Assembly (NCBI GenBank): GCA_016707605.1
Contig: JADJHJ010000017.1
Span: forward strand, 1 to 64,000
Source: Candidatus Promineofilum glycogenicum
GTDB taxonomy: Bacteria > Chloroflexota > Anaerolineae > Promineifilales > Promineifilaceae
Reading direction: 5' to 3'
DNA length: 64,000 bases
In this document: positions 29,430 to 37,953 of the stretch, piece by piece
Layout of the letters: the number at the start of each line of letters is the position of its first letter
Numbering within the stretch: position 1 is the first letter of the stretch
The notes under the pieces: generated by a model
The model's input: the letters and a program-made list of their open reading frames with translations, nothing else
What the model was told of the DNA's origin: nothing
The model's database searches: none
Made by a program: the position numbers and the translations under genes

Positions 29430-31310
29430 CTACTTGTTCCAAACAGAGGCCAGCCGCCGCTTCAACTCCTCGCGCTGGGCGCGGTAGTCGGCTTCGGGCA
29501 GTTGGCCGGCGTCGAAGGCGTCGTCGAGGGCGGCGATGCGGCGCAGGAGGTCGTCGCGTTCGCTGTGGGCGGCGGCCGGCGCGGCGGTCGCGGCGTAGGC
29601 CGGAACCGCTTCCTCTTCCCACTCCTCATCGGCCCGCCGCCCCTGCCAGTATCGCCACAGGAAGACGCCGCCCACGGCGGCCAGCAGCAGCGCCCCGCCG
29701 CCGATGAGCAGTTCGGTCGTCGTGTCGCGGTTGGCCACGTTGCCGCCGGTGGCCTCGTCGGCAATGACGCTCGGCCGGCCGCTCAGTTCGATGGTCAGCG
29801 TGTCGCCGGGGGCCAGCGCGCCGCGGCTGTAGTTGCGGAACGTCTCCGCCTGGCCGAAGGTCTGCGGCGGCCCCTCTGTCCACGCCTCGCCGACGACGCT
29901 CACGCCGCTGTCGGGCAGGATGATCGTGCCCGAGGCGGTGTTATAGAAGACGGGGTGGCTGATGGTCAGGGCGTCTTCATAGGGCAGCGCGTAGCTGACC
30001 AGCAGCGTCAGCGCCCCCTCGCCCGGCCGCAGCGGCAGCGGGTCGGCCCAGCCGCCGGCCGTCTGCACAAGGTCGTTGGCCGGCAGGAAGGAGTCCATCG
30101 CCCCAAAGGAGCGCTGGAACATCAGGTTTTGCGCCCCTTCGGGCACGCCGACCTCGATGACGCCCTCTGCCGGGTCGCCCGTCGGGCCGACGAAGACGGC
30201 CTGCTCGGCGTTGTTGATGATGTAGAGCTGGTTAACCTGCACCAGATCGTTGGCGAACTCCATGACCACGTGCAACTGGGCGACGTTGACGGCCGCCGCG
30301 TCGGTCGTCTTGTCGAAGACGGTGATGGGCATGTCCAGCGCCGTGCGGCTGCGACTGAGCTGGTCGGCGCTGCTGCTGAAGTTCAGCCCGTCGAACGCCG
30401 CCCCGGCGATGAAGACCCAATCGGGCGGCGTGTCGGTCACGTCGAAGCGGAAGTTGCCGGCGGCGTCGGTCGTCGTCGTCAGCGTCAGCGTCTCTTCCAG
30501 TTCGGGCGTGAAGGCCCGCAGCAGCACCTCGGTTTCGGCCAGGGCCGCGCCGGAAGAGCCGTTAGTCACCACACCGCTGATGATGCCGGCGGCGATTGGC
30601 TCGGTCAGGGCCACCGGGTCGGCGAAGGTGTAGCTGAAGGTGCGGGCGAAGTGGACGACGCGGCGCAGGTCGTCTTCGGCCAGGTCATAGTCGTGGGCGG
30701 GAATCGCGCCGGGGGCCAGGTCGGCGGTGACGGTGTCGTTGCTGCGGTTGAACCAGTAGGTCACGTCGTTGAGCGGCCCGGCGGCGGGGTCGGTGGTGGC
30801 CGCGTCGGGGCCGTCGCCCAGCCCGGCGTCACCGTGGCAGGCGGCGCAGTTGGCGGCGTACAACTCTTGCCCGGCGGCCACGTCTTCGGGCGGCGTGGCC
30901 AGGCTGTAGACGGCGGCGACCAGATTCCAGCGCCCCGGCTCGTCAATCGGGTTGCTGCTGGCCGGGCCGAAGGGGGGCATGCCCACGGCCGCTTCGCCGT
31001 TGGTGATCTGCTGGAACATGACCGAGGGCATGGCCTGCCGGATGTAGGCGGCGTCAAAGGGCATGGGGGCCGGGTTGTCGGTCTGGGCGATGAGTTCGCC
31101 GTCGCCCGCGCCCGTCGCGCCGTGGCAGTTGGCGCAGCGCTCGGCGTAGGTCTCCAGCCCGGCGAAGCCGTCGGGCGTGGCCGCGGGCAGCACCGGGTCC
31201 TGCGCCTGCCCGGCGGCGGGCCACAGCAGTAAGCCGCTGAACAGGATGACGACGATGAGAGCAAATCCGAAGAGCCGCCGTCGGGCGACGAGAGTAGCTA
31301 GATTAATCAT
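29430..31310 (-). CDS. Membrane-anchored dihaem cytochrome c with carboxypeptidase-like domain
   Basis: 626 residues. A signal peptide or anchor (12-35) precedes two cytochrome c domains with haem motifs CANCH (from residue 59) and CAACH (near 155). A carboxypeptidase regulatory-like beta domain follows (about 250-330; GIISGVVTNGSSGAALAETEV, motif SGVVTNGSSG), then a beta-rich region. A single membrane helix lies near 545-565, and a short charged coiled tail resembling SHOCT (DAGQLPEADYRAQREELKRRL) ends in the cytoplasm. It is first in a run of cytochrome maturation genes on the same strand. It is probably an electron-transfer protein on the outer face; no oxidase is adjacent. Confidence 0.8.
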   Translation of the reverse strand: MINLATLVARRRLFGFALIVVILFSGLLLWPAAGQAQDPVLPAATPDGFAGLETYAERCANCHGATGAGDGELIAQTDNPAPMPFDAAYIRQAMPSVMFQQITNGEAAVGMPPFGPASSNPIDEPGRWNLVAAVYSLATPPEDVAAGQELYAANCAACHGDAGLGDGPDAATTDPAAGPLNDVTYWFNRSNDTVTADLAPGAIPAHDYDLAEDDLRRVVHFARTFSYTFADPVALTEPIAAGIISGVVTNGSSGAALAETEVLLRAFTPELEETLTLTTTTDAAGNFRFDVTDTPPDWVFIAGAAFDGLNFSSSADQLSRSRTALDMPITVFDKTTDAAAVNVAQLHVVMEFANDLVQVNQLYIINNAEQAVFVGPTGDPAEGVIEVGVPEGAQNLMFQRSFGAMDSFLPANDLVQTAGGWADPLPLRPGEGALTLLVSYALPYEDALTISHPVFYNTASGTIILPDSGVSVVGEAWTEGPPQTFGQAETFRNYSRGALAPGDTLTIELSGRPSVIADEATGGNVANRDTTTELLIGGGALLLAAVGGVFLWRYWQGRRADEEWEEEAVPAYAATAAPAAAHSERDDLLRRIAALDDAFDAGQLPEADYRAQREELKRRLASVWNK

Positions 31311-31331
31311 AGGTCAGTCCGGAAATGAATT

Positions 31332-31475
31332 ATCCGCAGATTTAGCAGATTGGGCAGATTTGAAAGGGGCGGGGGGGAGGAGGAGAGGACACCTTTTCTT
31401 CCTTTGCGCCTTTGCCCCTTCGCGCCTTTGCGTGAGCTTCTTAATGAATCTGCCCAATCCGCCCAATCTGCGGAT
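31332..31475. repeat. Composite palindromic repeat E
   Basis: Outer arms ATCCGCAGATTTAGCAGATT and its near reverse complement enclose a purine-rich run and CGCGCCTTTGCGTGAGC. Located between the zinc-ribbon gene and the dihaem cytochrome gene. Confidence 0.82.
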
Positions 31476-31483
31476 AAACCCTC

Positions 31484-32047
31484 TCAGGCGCGGGCTTTGG
31501 CCGGCTCCTGGGCGAAGGCGTAGCCGCACTTGGGGCAGAAGCGGTCGTCGGCCTCGACGCGACGGCCGCACCGGGGGCAAAAGCCCACCGCGGCGGCGGC
31601 CGACGGGACGGTTGCCGCCACCGGCGCGGCGGCGCGGGCGGCGCGCACCGCGGCCTCGATGTCGGCGTCCACCTGCTCCGGCGTGCGCAGGCGGCGGACG
31701 GCGGCTTCCATTTGCGCGTCCAGGTCGGCGGCGATGGGCGCGGCCGGCGCGTCGCTGTAGCCGTGGGCGTCCAGTTGTTGCATGATGACCGCCGCCTGGC
31801 GCACCAGTAGCGGCCGGTTGCGCTGGTACAGCTCCGGCGCGACCTTGGCCGCTTCCATGTCGTCGTCCAGGTCGCGGATCTGGCGCAGCAGCGCGTCGCG
31901 GCGCAGCACCAGGCCGTCCACCTCTTCGCGGTCGAGGCGCACGGCCTCGTCTTCGGGCATGACGAACGGGCGGGCCAGATAGAGAATGACGATGAGCAGC
32001 AGGGCGATGCCCAGCAGAACGGAACCGATGGTGAGTCCGGCGATCAC
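31484..32047 (-). CDS. Membrane-anchored zinc-ribbon protein in the cytochrome maturation cluster
   Basis: 187 residues from GTG 32047, with GCAGGAG seven bases upstream; the longer frame into ccmG is a shadow. One N-terminal membrane helix (5-28), a helical coiled region (LVLRRDALLRQIRDLDDDMEAAK), an Ala-rich linker, and a C-terminal double zinc ribbon (CPRCG and CPKCG). The position after ccmH and ccmG and the topology suggest a CcmI-like or accessory role, but no direct homology is seen. Confidence 0.7.
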   Translation of the reverse strand: MIAGLTIGSVLLGIALLLIVILYLARPFVMPEDEAVRLDREEVDGLVLRRDALLRQIRDLDDDMEAAKVAPELYQRNRPLLVRQAAVIMQQLDAHGYSDAPAAPIAADLDAQMEAAVRRLRTPEQVDADIEAAVRAARAAAPVAATVPSAAAAVGFCPRCGRRVEADDRFCPKCGYAFAQEPAKARA

Positions 32048-32066
32048 AGCGATGCTCCTGCGCCGG

Positions 32067-32660
32067 CTATTGGGCCAGCAATTCGGGGATGATCTGGTCG
32101 AGCATGGCCTCGTTGACCGCGCCGATCTGTACGTGGCGGATGACGCCCTCTTTGTCGATGATGAACGTCTCCGGCACGCCGGTGATCTCGTAGGTCTGCG
32201 AGATGTCGGTGCCCAGGTCGGGGGCGTGGGGGAAGCTGACGCCGAAGTCGTCCATGTAGGCCAGCGAGTTCGGCTCCACGTCGGCATAGGCCACGCCGAG
32301 GACGACGACGCCCTGGTCGGCGTACTTCTGCCAGGCGCTCTCCAGCACCGGCGTCTCGTCGCGGCACTCGACGCACCACGAGGCCCAGAAGTTGAGCACG
32401 ACGACCTGACCGCGCATGTCTTGCAAGTTGGCGGTGGTGCGGCCGTCCCAGCCAAAGCCGTCGAAGAAGGCCACGTCGAAGTCGGGCGCGGGCTGGCCCA
32501 CTTCGGGCCGGGCGGCGGTGGTATTTAGCAGCCCCCAGCCGAGGATGGCCAGCAGGCCGAGAACGGCCAGCCAGACGAGCACCATCGTCAGCCGCAGCGG
32601 ACGGCGCGGCTTGGCCGGCTGGTCAACCGCGGTTTGGGTGGTGGGTATCGTTTCGCTCAT
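32067..32660 (-). CDS. ccmG: CcmG/ResA-type thiol-disulfide oxidoreductase
   Basis: 197 residues. One membrane anchor (about 24-46) and a periplasmic-side thioredoxin fold with active site FWASWCVECRDE (Cys96 and Cys99). The redox pair CVEC is typical of TlpA/ResA/CcmG proteins that reduce apocytochrome CxxCH cysteines. It follows ccmH across a perfect 30-bp hairpin. ResA and CcmG cannot be told apart by sequence alone; the neighbours favour CcmG. Confidence 0.88.
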   Translation of the reverse strand: MSETIPTTQTAVDQPAKPRRPLRLTMVLVWLAVLGLLAILGWGLLNTTAARPEVGQPAPDFDVAFFDGFGWDGRTTANLQDMRGQVVVLNFWASWCVECRDETPVLESAWQKYADQGVVVLGVAYADVEPNSLAYMDDFGVSFPHAPDLGTDISQTYEITGVPETFIIDKEGVIRHVQIGAVNEAMLDQIIPELLAQ

Positions 32661-32676
32661 GTGTCTTACCTGGTTA

Positions 32677-32742
32677 AGAGAAAGAGTCCACAGGTTACAC
32701 GCGGCTGAGGACAGCCGCGTGTAACCTGTGGACTCTTTCTCT
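32677..32742. repeat. 30-bp perfect hairpin between ccmH and ccmG
   Basis: Arms 32677-32706 and 32713-32742 are exact reverse complements with a 6-base loop. It may be a repeat element, or may tune relative expression of ccmH and ccmG. Confidence 0.85.
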
Positions 32743-32748
32743 TGTAGC

Positions 32749-33306
32749 TCATTGTTTCAGGTCGCGCTCGACGCGGGCGATGTAGTCATCAAGCGATTCG
32801 TCGCCCGTCTTGGCGGTCGGCGCTCCCTCGCCCTTTGCGAAAAGGTTGGGAAGAGGGCCGGTCGGCGCTCCCTCGCCCTTTGGGAGAGGGTTGGGGAGAG
32901 GGCCACCGGCCGCTGTTGGGGCCACCCGCATCCCCCGCAACAAGCGGAAGAAGAGCAGCCCGCCCAGCAGGACGATCAGCACCGGCAACACCCACAGCAC
33001 GATCAGACTGATGCCGCGCCGTGGCGGGTTGGCCAGCACGCCGTCGCCATACTGCCGGGCGAAGTAGTCCAGCACGTCCTGGCGCGTGTCGCCGGCGGCC
33101 AGCTTGGTGCGGATCAGTTCGCGCCAGTCGGCGCAGGCCTGCGTCGGGCAAACGTCCAGTGGCGTGGATTCGCACACCGGGCAGTAGAGGTCTTTGGCGA
33201 CCTCGTTGACTTCGTCGTCGCTGATGTCGTCCTGGGCATGCACAGCTACCGGCAGCAGGGCTAACAGCAAGACCAGGAGGAGCCAACGAATTACGTTCTT
33301 GCGCAT
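32749..33306 (-). CDS. ccmH: Cytochrome c maturation protein CcmH with repeat-derived insert
   Basis: 185 residues. Signal peptide (1-24), then the CcmH redox motif LYCPVCES (Cys42 and Cys45), a three-helix bundle, a membrane helix near 102-124, and a cytoplasmic tail. CcmH keeps apocytochrome thiols reduced and interacts with CcmF. Residues about 134-163 are two copies of a GPLPNPLPKGEGAPT-type unit encoded by a common intergenic palindromic repeat; the frame survives. The last 20 residues (SLDDYIARVERDLKQ) look native. Confidence 0.9.
   Translation of the reverse strand: MRKNVIRWLLLVLLLALLPVAVHAQDDISDDEVNEVAKDLYCPVCESTPLDVCPTQACADWRELIRTKLAAGDTRQDVLDYFARQYGDGVLANPPRRGISLIVLWVLPVLIVLLGGLLFFRLLRGMRVAPTAAGGPLPNPLPKGEGAPTGPLPNLFAKGEGAPTAKTGDESLDDYIARVERDLKQ
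32817..32902. repeat. Two palindromic repeat copies in frame inside ccmH
   Basis: Two tandem copies of CTCTCCCAAAGGGCGAGGG-like sequence. Intergenic copies of the same family occur at 37047 and 45668. They encode the LPNPLPKGEG motif. Confidence 0.8.
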
Positions 33307-35312
33307 AGGTTACAACAATCCAATCCCCTGCCGCCGCCACCGCCGGCTTCCGCGCCCGCGCCGGGGCCTTCTCGCGGTCGGGCCAGGCGGCGATGAGCGT
33401 GCCGAGGACGAAGATGACGCCGCCGGCCCAGACCCAGTTGATGAGCGGGTTCAGGAAGATGCGGAAGGTGGCCGCGTCGGCCGTCGTCGGTTCCCAGTTG
33501 ACCAGGATGACGTAGAAGTCCTCGGTGATGGTCGAGCGGGCCGAGGGGATGGTCATCGGCTGGCCGGTGCGCTGGTAGAACTCGATCTGCGGGTTCAGCT
33601 TGCGCAGGAACTCGCCGTTCTTGTAGAGGTCAACGTCGGCCTCGGTGATCAAGCAGGTCGTCGGCCCCGGTGAAGCGGCTGACGCTGTTGAAGACCATCT
33701 CGAAGTCGCCCAACTGGACGCCCTCGCCGGCGTTCAGGCGGATCTGCGTCTCGGTCTGATACAGCCCATCGGCGACGATGCCGAAGGCCATGATCAGCAC
33801 GCCCATGTGGATCCAGTAGCCGCCGTAGCGCCGCCGGTTGCGGGCCATCAGGGTGGTGAAGGCCGTCCAGACGTTCTCGCCCTTGCCCATGCGCGCCCGC
33901 GTGCCCTTGACGAACTCCATCACCGTCAGCACGACGGAGAAGGAGACCAGCCAGAAGCCCAGCAGCGCCGGCCACAGCCGCACGCCCAGAGCGAACAGCA
34001 CACCGACAAAGACCAGCGCGCCCACTGCCGGCCACAACGAGGCCCGGCCGAGGCGCTGGATGCTGGTGCGATACCACATCGTCAGCGGGGCCACGCCCAT
34101 CAGCAGCACCAGCGCGGCGAACAGCGGCGCCAGCGCCCGCTCATAGACCGGCGGGCCGACAAACCCCTTCTCGCCGGTGAACAGTTCGGAGAAGATGGGG
34201 TAGTAGGTGAACAGGAAGACCACGGCCAGGATGGCCATGATCAGGAAGTTGTTATAGAGGAAGGCCGCCTCGCGCGACAGGTAGGAGACGATCTGGTTCT
34301 CGGTGCGCAGGATGTCGCGGCGCAGGGTGATCAGCACCAGCGAGAAGATGAACATGATCGCCATGAAGCCGAAGAAGAACGGGCCGATGGCGGACTGGGC
34401 GAAGGAGTGGACGGAAGAGATGACGCCGCTGCGAACGATGAACGTGCCGGCGATGACCAGCAAGAAGGTCAGGACGATGAGGAACATGTTCCACATCTTG
34501 AACATGCGCATCTTTTCCTGGATCATGACCGAGTGCAGGAAGGCCGTGGCCGCCAGCCAGGGCATCAGCGAGGCGTTCTCCACCGGGTCCCAGCCCCAGT
34601 AGCCGCCCCAGCCCAGCACGTCGTAGGCCCAGCGGCCGCCCAGGATCAGCCCCAGGCCCAGAAACAGCCAGGCCACCAGCGTCCAGCGGCGGCTGGTCTT
34701 GATCCAGTTGTCGCTCTTCTGGTTCGACATCAGCGCGGCCATGGCGAAGGCGTAGGGGATGGTCAGGCCGACGAAGCCCAGATAGAGCATCGGCGGGTGG
34801 ATGATCATGCCCGGATGGCGCAGCAGCGGATTCAGGCCGTTGCCGTCGGCAGGGATGATGTCGTTGCGCACGAACGGGCTTTCGACAAAGCTGGAGACGA
34901 GCAGAAAGAAGACCTGTACCAGTCCCAGGACGATGATGACGTAGGGCATCAACTCCTTCTGCTGCCGCCACTTGCTGAGCATGGCCGCGGCGGTGAAGGC
35001 CGACAGGAGCAGGTTCCAGAACAGCAGCGAGCCGGCCTGCCCGCCCCACAGGGCCGTGACCTTGAGGTAGGTAGGCATGCCGCGGCTGCTGACCTGCGAC
35101 ACGTAGGCGATGGAGAAGTCGCCCGTCACCAGGCCGGTGATGACCAGCCCACAGGCCAGCACGACCAGCGGGAAGACGATAATGATGGCGTTGCGGGCGC
35201 TGCGCACCCAGCGGTCGTCGCCCCGCCGCGCGCCAACAATGGCGGCCACGACGGCGTAGATGGCGACAAGGAAGGCGATTACAAGGGTGATCGAGCCAAT
35301 ATCAGCGATCAT
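33307..35312 (-). CDS. ccmF: Cytochrome c haem lyase CcmF, frameshifted near the C-terminus
   Basis: The main frame begins at ATG 35312 (an upstream extension to 35414 is not supported) and runs to 33630. It carries the multi-membrane CcmF core, including the haem-handling motif region WGGQAGSLLFW, HPPMLYLG and the WD-like GGYWGWDPVEN. Close to 33650 the match moves to another frame, which gives the rest of the family (ITEADVDLYKNGEF, then a last membrane helix NWVWAGGVIFVLG). The second frame has no stop before ccmH and stays open to 32789. CcmF attaches haem to apocytochromes. With so many c-type cytochromes nearby the gene is probably functional, and the shift a sequence error or a real lesion still to be tested. 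Confidence 0.8.
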
Positions 35313-35350
35313 GAATGAATTAGAAACGAGTTTCAGAAGAACTCGGTTCT

Positions 35351-35857
35351 CTATAATGTAGGCACTCCGGCGGGGTGGCCGGCCGGGTCCATCTCTTCGT
35401 AGCGGGTGGGGCACTTGAGCATCAGCCCGCCGGGGTTGGAGTGGAAGACGCCGCTGGCGTCGGCCTTGCCCTCGACCAGCGCCTGGGCCTCGTTCTGCAA
35501 CAGGTCGGGCTTCGGCTCGTTGAGGGCGACGACGTGGAGCTTCTGCGTCGGGTTGTTCAGGTCGTCGACGATGTCGAACTCCAGGCGGGAGTTGTGGGCG
35601 TCGATCTGGGTATAGACGATGGAGTCGCCAATGACCCAGCCGGCGACGCGCAGGTCGCGGCCGGTCAGACGGCTCTGCTCGGCGTAGAACTCGCCCACGG
35701 TCTTGTAGAGTTGGGTGCTGCCGCTCATGGCGTTGACCACCAGGAACACGACGGCGGCGATGAGCACCGCGCCGCCCACGGCGAACATGAGTCGGTTGCG
35801 GCGGGGCTTTTCCAGCACCAGACTTTCATCGGTGTTCTGCCACGTTACATCGGCCAT
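35351..35857 (-). CDS. ccmE: Haem chaperone CcmE, cysteine (CxxxY) type
   Basis: 168 residues. A membrane anchor (about 22-45) is followed by the OB-fold beta barrel. The haem-binding motif is CPTRY (Cys149 to Tyr153) in place of the usual HxxxY. CxxxY variants are known from some archaea and sulfate-reducing bacteria and bind haem through cysteine. It passes haem to CcmF/H. It lies directly upstream of ccmF. No ccmA, B, C or D is in the window. Confidence 0.9.
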   Translation of the reverse strand: MADVTWQNTDESLVLEKPRRNRLMFAVGGAVLIAAVVFLVVNAMSGSTQLYKTVGEFYAEQSRLTGRDLRVAGWVIGDSIVYTQIDAHNSRLEFDIVDDLNNPTQKLHVVALNEPKPDLLQNEAQALVEGKADASGVFHSNPGGLMLKCPTRYEEMDPAGHPAGVPTL

Positions 35858-35884
35858 GTTTAGTCTCCTTACAACGGTCGAGGC

Positions 35885-36202
35885 TTACTCTTCTTCTTCG
35901 GCGGCAAAAGCGGCGGCATCGGCGGCCAGGATGGCGCGGGCCTGTGCGGCGAACTCTTCGGGCACGGCGACGTGGCCCATGCCCAGCAGCCCGACCATCA
36001 GGCCCAGCGCCTCGCCGGCCCCCTCTTGCCAGGCGCGGGCGGGAATGCCCTCGGCCTGCAAGCGGCCGGCGATGATCTCGGCCGGGGTGATGCCGGACGT
36101 CTGTTCGACGACTTCCCAGCGTACTTGTTCAAATTCGCCGGGCTGGCCGGCGTCGCTGTCCTGGGACTCGGGCAGGGGGTGAGCGTTGCTTGTGTCAGTC
36201 AT
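35885..36202 (-). CDS. DUF2007-like small protein
   Basis: 105 residues from ATG 36202. The core (FEQVRWEVVEQTSGITPAEIIAGRLQAEGIPA) matches the pattern of DUF2007 putative signal-transducing proteins, which have a ferredoxin-like fold. The C-terminus is an acidic EEEE run. It precedes ccmE on the same strand. Function is unknown. Confidence 0.6.
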   Translation of the reverse strand: MTDTSNAHPLPESQDSDAGQPGEFEQVRWEVVEQTSGITPAEIIAGRLQAEGIPARAWQEGAGEALGLMVGLLGMGHVAVPEEFAAQARAILAADAAAFAAEEEE

Positions 36203-36396
36203 AGTTTGTCGGCCTGCTGCTTTTGCACTACACGCAGTATTATACCGCGTCCGGCCGCCAATGGGCAGCCAATCTAAGGAAACGCCGAACTCATCGGTTC
36301 GGTCGCCTCCACCAAGCATATATTATAGATAAAGTTGAATTTAAACCAACGTCGAACATCACCCATTGAGCATGATGGATGTCATATATGCGCAAG

Positions 36397-36472
36397 ATTC
36401 AACGCAAGGACGCAAGGACGCAAAGAAGAATTTTCTTTGCGTCCTTGCGTCCTTGCGTCTTTGCGTTGAATT
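36397..36472. repeat. CGCAAGGACGCAAGG palindrome F
   Basis: Left arm ATTCAACGCAAGGACGCAAG pairs with the right arm ending GCGTTGAAT, about 35 bp per side. It ends one base before the stop of the two-CW gene. The rest of 36203-36396 contains an AT-rich stretch at 36315-36345 that could hold the promoter of the ccm genes, but nothing definite. Confidence 0.82.
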
Positions 36473-36473
36473 C

Positions 36474-36860
36474 TTAATCGCCAACGGCTAGGGCCGGCGC
36501 GCCGGTGTAGCGGGGGCAGTTAGCGCACTTGGCCGGCAGCCGCCCCTCGGCCCAGGTCAGGGCCACCCAGCAGGCCAGCGACGGGTTGCGCGCCGCCGGG
36601 CAGCGGGCGCGTTTGGTCTCGTCGCAGTTCTTGTAGACCCAACAGGGAACCTTGAGCGCCGCGGCCGTCGCCGGCGACTCCGCCCCGGCCATCGGCAGCG
36701 GGATGGCCACTCGGCTACCCGGCTGTCCCTGTTCCTGCTTCTCCCAACGGTTGGCCAGTTTGGTCATGGCGTAGCCGATGGCAAACAGTAGCGCCAGCGG
36801 CAGCACGCAGCGCAACGCGAAGAGCGCCACCACGACCGCTGTCCCCTGGAATTCGTTCAT
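36474..36860 (-). CDS. Membrane-anchored two-CW-like cysteine protein
   Basis: 128 residues. N-terminal membrane helix (8-32) after MNEFQ. The C-terminal 55 residues carry six cysteines in a CW...C...C...CW...C..C pattern (CWVYKNCDETKRARCP, then CWVALTW, then CANC), like the two-CW domain that may bind metal or an FeS cluster. The first 30 residues resemble the 52-residue protein at 45394-45552, which lacks the cysteine part. GGAG lies about 8 bases upstream of the ATG. Confidence 0.65.
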   Translation of the reverse strand: MNEFQGTAVVVALFALRCVLPLALLFAIGYAMTKLANRWEKQEQGQPGSRVAIPLPMAGAESPATAAALKVPCWVYKNCDETKRARCPAARNPSLACWVALTWAEGRLPAKCANCPRYTGAPALAVGD

Positions 36861-36987
36861 AACTCAACTCCAGGAACCACCCAGATCACGCCTGGAATGG
36901 CTCCTGAGAATAGGATAGGCCCAATGGGGCTGGGTGTCTATTGGGTGGACAGAGTATCTTGGGTGTGGGGGAAGTGACCCAGAGTTG

Positions 36988-37019
36988 GGTGCATCGCACT
37001 TAAGAAAGTGCGATGCACC
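36988..37019. repeat. GGTGCATCGCACTT palindrome
   Basis: A 14-bp perfect inverted repeat with a 4-base loop, of the same family as the hairpins at 23865 and inside the GT39-like gene at 58099. Confidence 0.8.
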
Positions 37020-37046
37020 GGAGCAGTGGAGGAGGTAACCCCGCGG

Positions 37047-37090
37047 TAGACCCTCTCCCTAACCCTCTCCCGAAGGGCGAGGGGACGCTC
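37047..37090. repeat. CCCTCTCCC...GGGCGAGGGG repeat
   Basis: A palindromic repeat of the family found in ccmH and at 45668, next to the 3' end of the response-regulator gene. Confidence 0.7.
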
Positions 37091-37095
37091 CCCCG

Positions 37096-37761
37096 CTACT
37101 CCTCCAACCCAATCAACCCTTTGCGCAGCGCATACTTCACCAGATCAACCCGGTTGTGCAGGTTCAGCTTGCGCATCATGTTCTCGCGGTGGCGGTCGAC
37201 GGTCTTGGCGCTGATGACCAGGCGGTCGGCGATCTCGTTGTTGCTGAGGCCCTCGGCGATGTGGGTCAGCACCTCCTGCTCGCGCGGCGTCAGCGTCTCG
37301 TCGTCCGGCGGTTCGCCCTCGCCCGTCGGGCCGCGCCGCAGATAGTCCTGTACCAGCCGCCCGGCCAGCGATGGGTAGAGGAACACCTCGCCCCGGCTGA
37401 CGGCGCGGATGGCCGACACCAACTCGTCGGGCGCGGCCCGCTTGGGCACGTAGCCCGACGCCCCGGCGCGCAGCATCTCGAAGAAGTACTGGTCGTCCTC
37501 ATACATCGTCAGGGCCAGCACGGCCGCCGCCGGCGCGCTGGCTTTGATGCGCCGCGTGGCCTCGATGCCGTTCATGCCCGGCATTTCGATGTCCATCAGC
37601 ACCACGTCGGGCGACAGTTCGGCCACGCGGCGGATGGCCTCCTGCCCCGTCTCGGCCTCGCCGATGATGGTCATATCGGGCTGGGCCTCCAGCAACATGC
37701 GCAGCCCGGAGCGCACCACGGCGTGGTCGTCGGCCAATAGCAGGCGAATCTGGTCAGTCAT
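37096..37761 (-). CDS. NarL/FixJ-family response regulator
   Basis: 221 residues. The receiver domain has acidic residues Asp11 and Asp12 and phosphoacceptor Asp57 in LMDIEMPG. A LuxR-type HTH (LTPREQEVLTHIAEGLSNNEIA, recognition helix ISAKTVDRHR) occupies about 150-210. It is paired with the histidine kinase upstream on the same strand, separated by repeat G. The regulated genes are unknown; the ccm and cytochrome genes nearby are candidates by position only. Confidence 0.92.
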   Translation of the reverse strand: MTDQIRLLLADDHAVVRSGLRMLLEAQPDMTIIGEAETGQEAIRRVAELSPDVVLMDIEMPGMNGIEATRRIKASAPAAAVLALTMYEDDQYFFEMLRAGASGYVPKRAAPDELVSAIRAVSRGEVFLYPSLAGRLVQDYLRRGPTGEGEPPDDETLTPREQEVLTHIAEGLSNNEIADRLVISAKTVDRHRENMMRKLNLHNRVDLVKYALRKGLIGLEE

Positions 37762-37782
37762 AGTTGCCTCTCAAGAGGGATT

Positions 37783-37953
37783 ATCCGCAGATTGGGCAGA
37801 TTGGGCAGATTTAAGAAGAAGACCTCACGCAAAGATCGCAAAGGACGCAAAAAGAAAATTGTCTTCTTGGCGCTCTTTGCGTCCTTTGCGATCTTTGCGT
37901 GAGGCTCTTCGCTCTTCTCTGAAAAATCTGCCTAATCTGCCAAATCTGCGGAT
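37783..37953. repeat. Composite palindromic repeat G, supplying the kinase stop
   Basis: Outer ATCCGCAGATTGGGCAGATT arms and inner CTCACGCAAAGATCGC / GCGATCTTTGCGTGAGG arms. The histidine-kinase frame runs into its right end and stops there at TAG (37932). Confidence 0.85.

Noticed and set aside
29502..31232. Plus-strand frame of 576 codons over the dihaem cytochrome gene
   Set aside because: Shadow frame; the minus strand has haem motifs, signal peptide and membrane helix.
33645..35318. Plus-strand frame of 557 codons opposite ccmF
   Set aside because: Highly charged Gln/Asp/His composition typical of an antisense reading of a membrane-protein gene.
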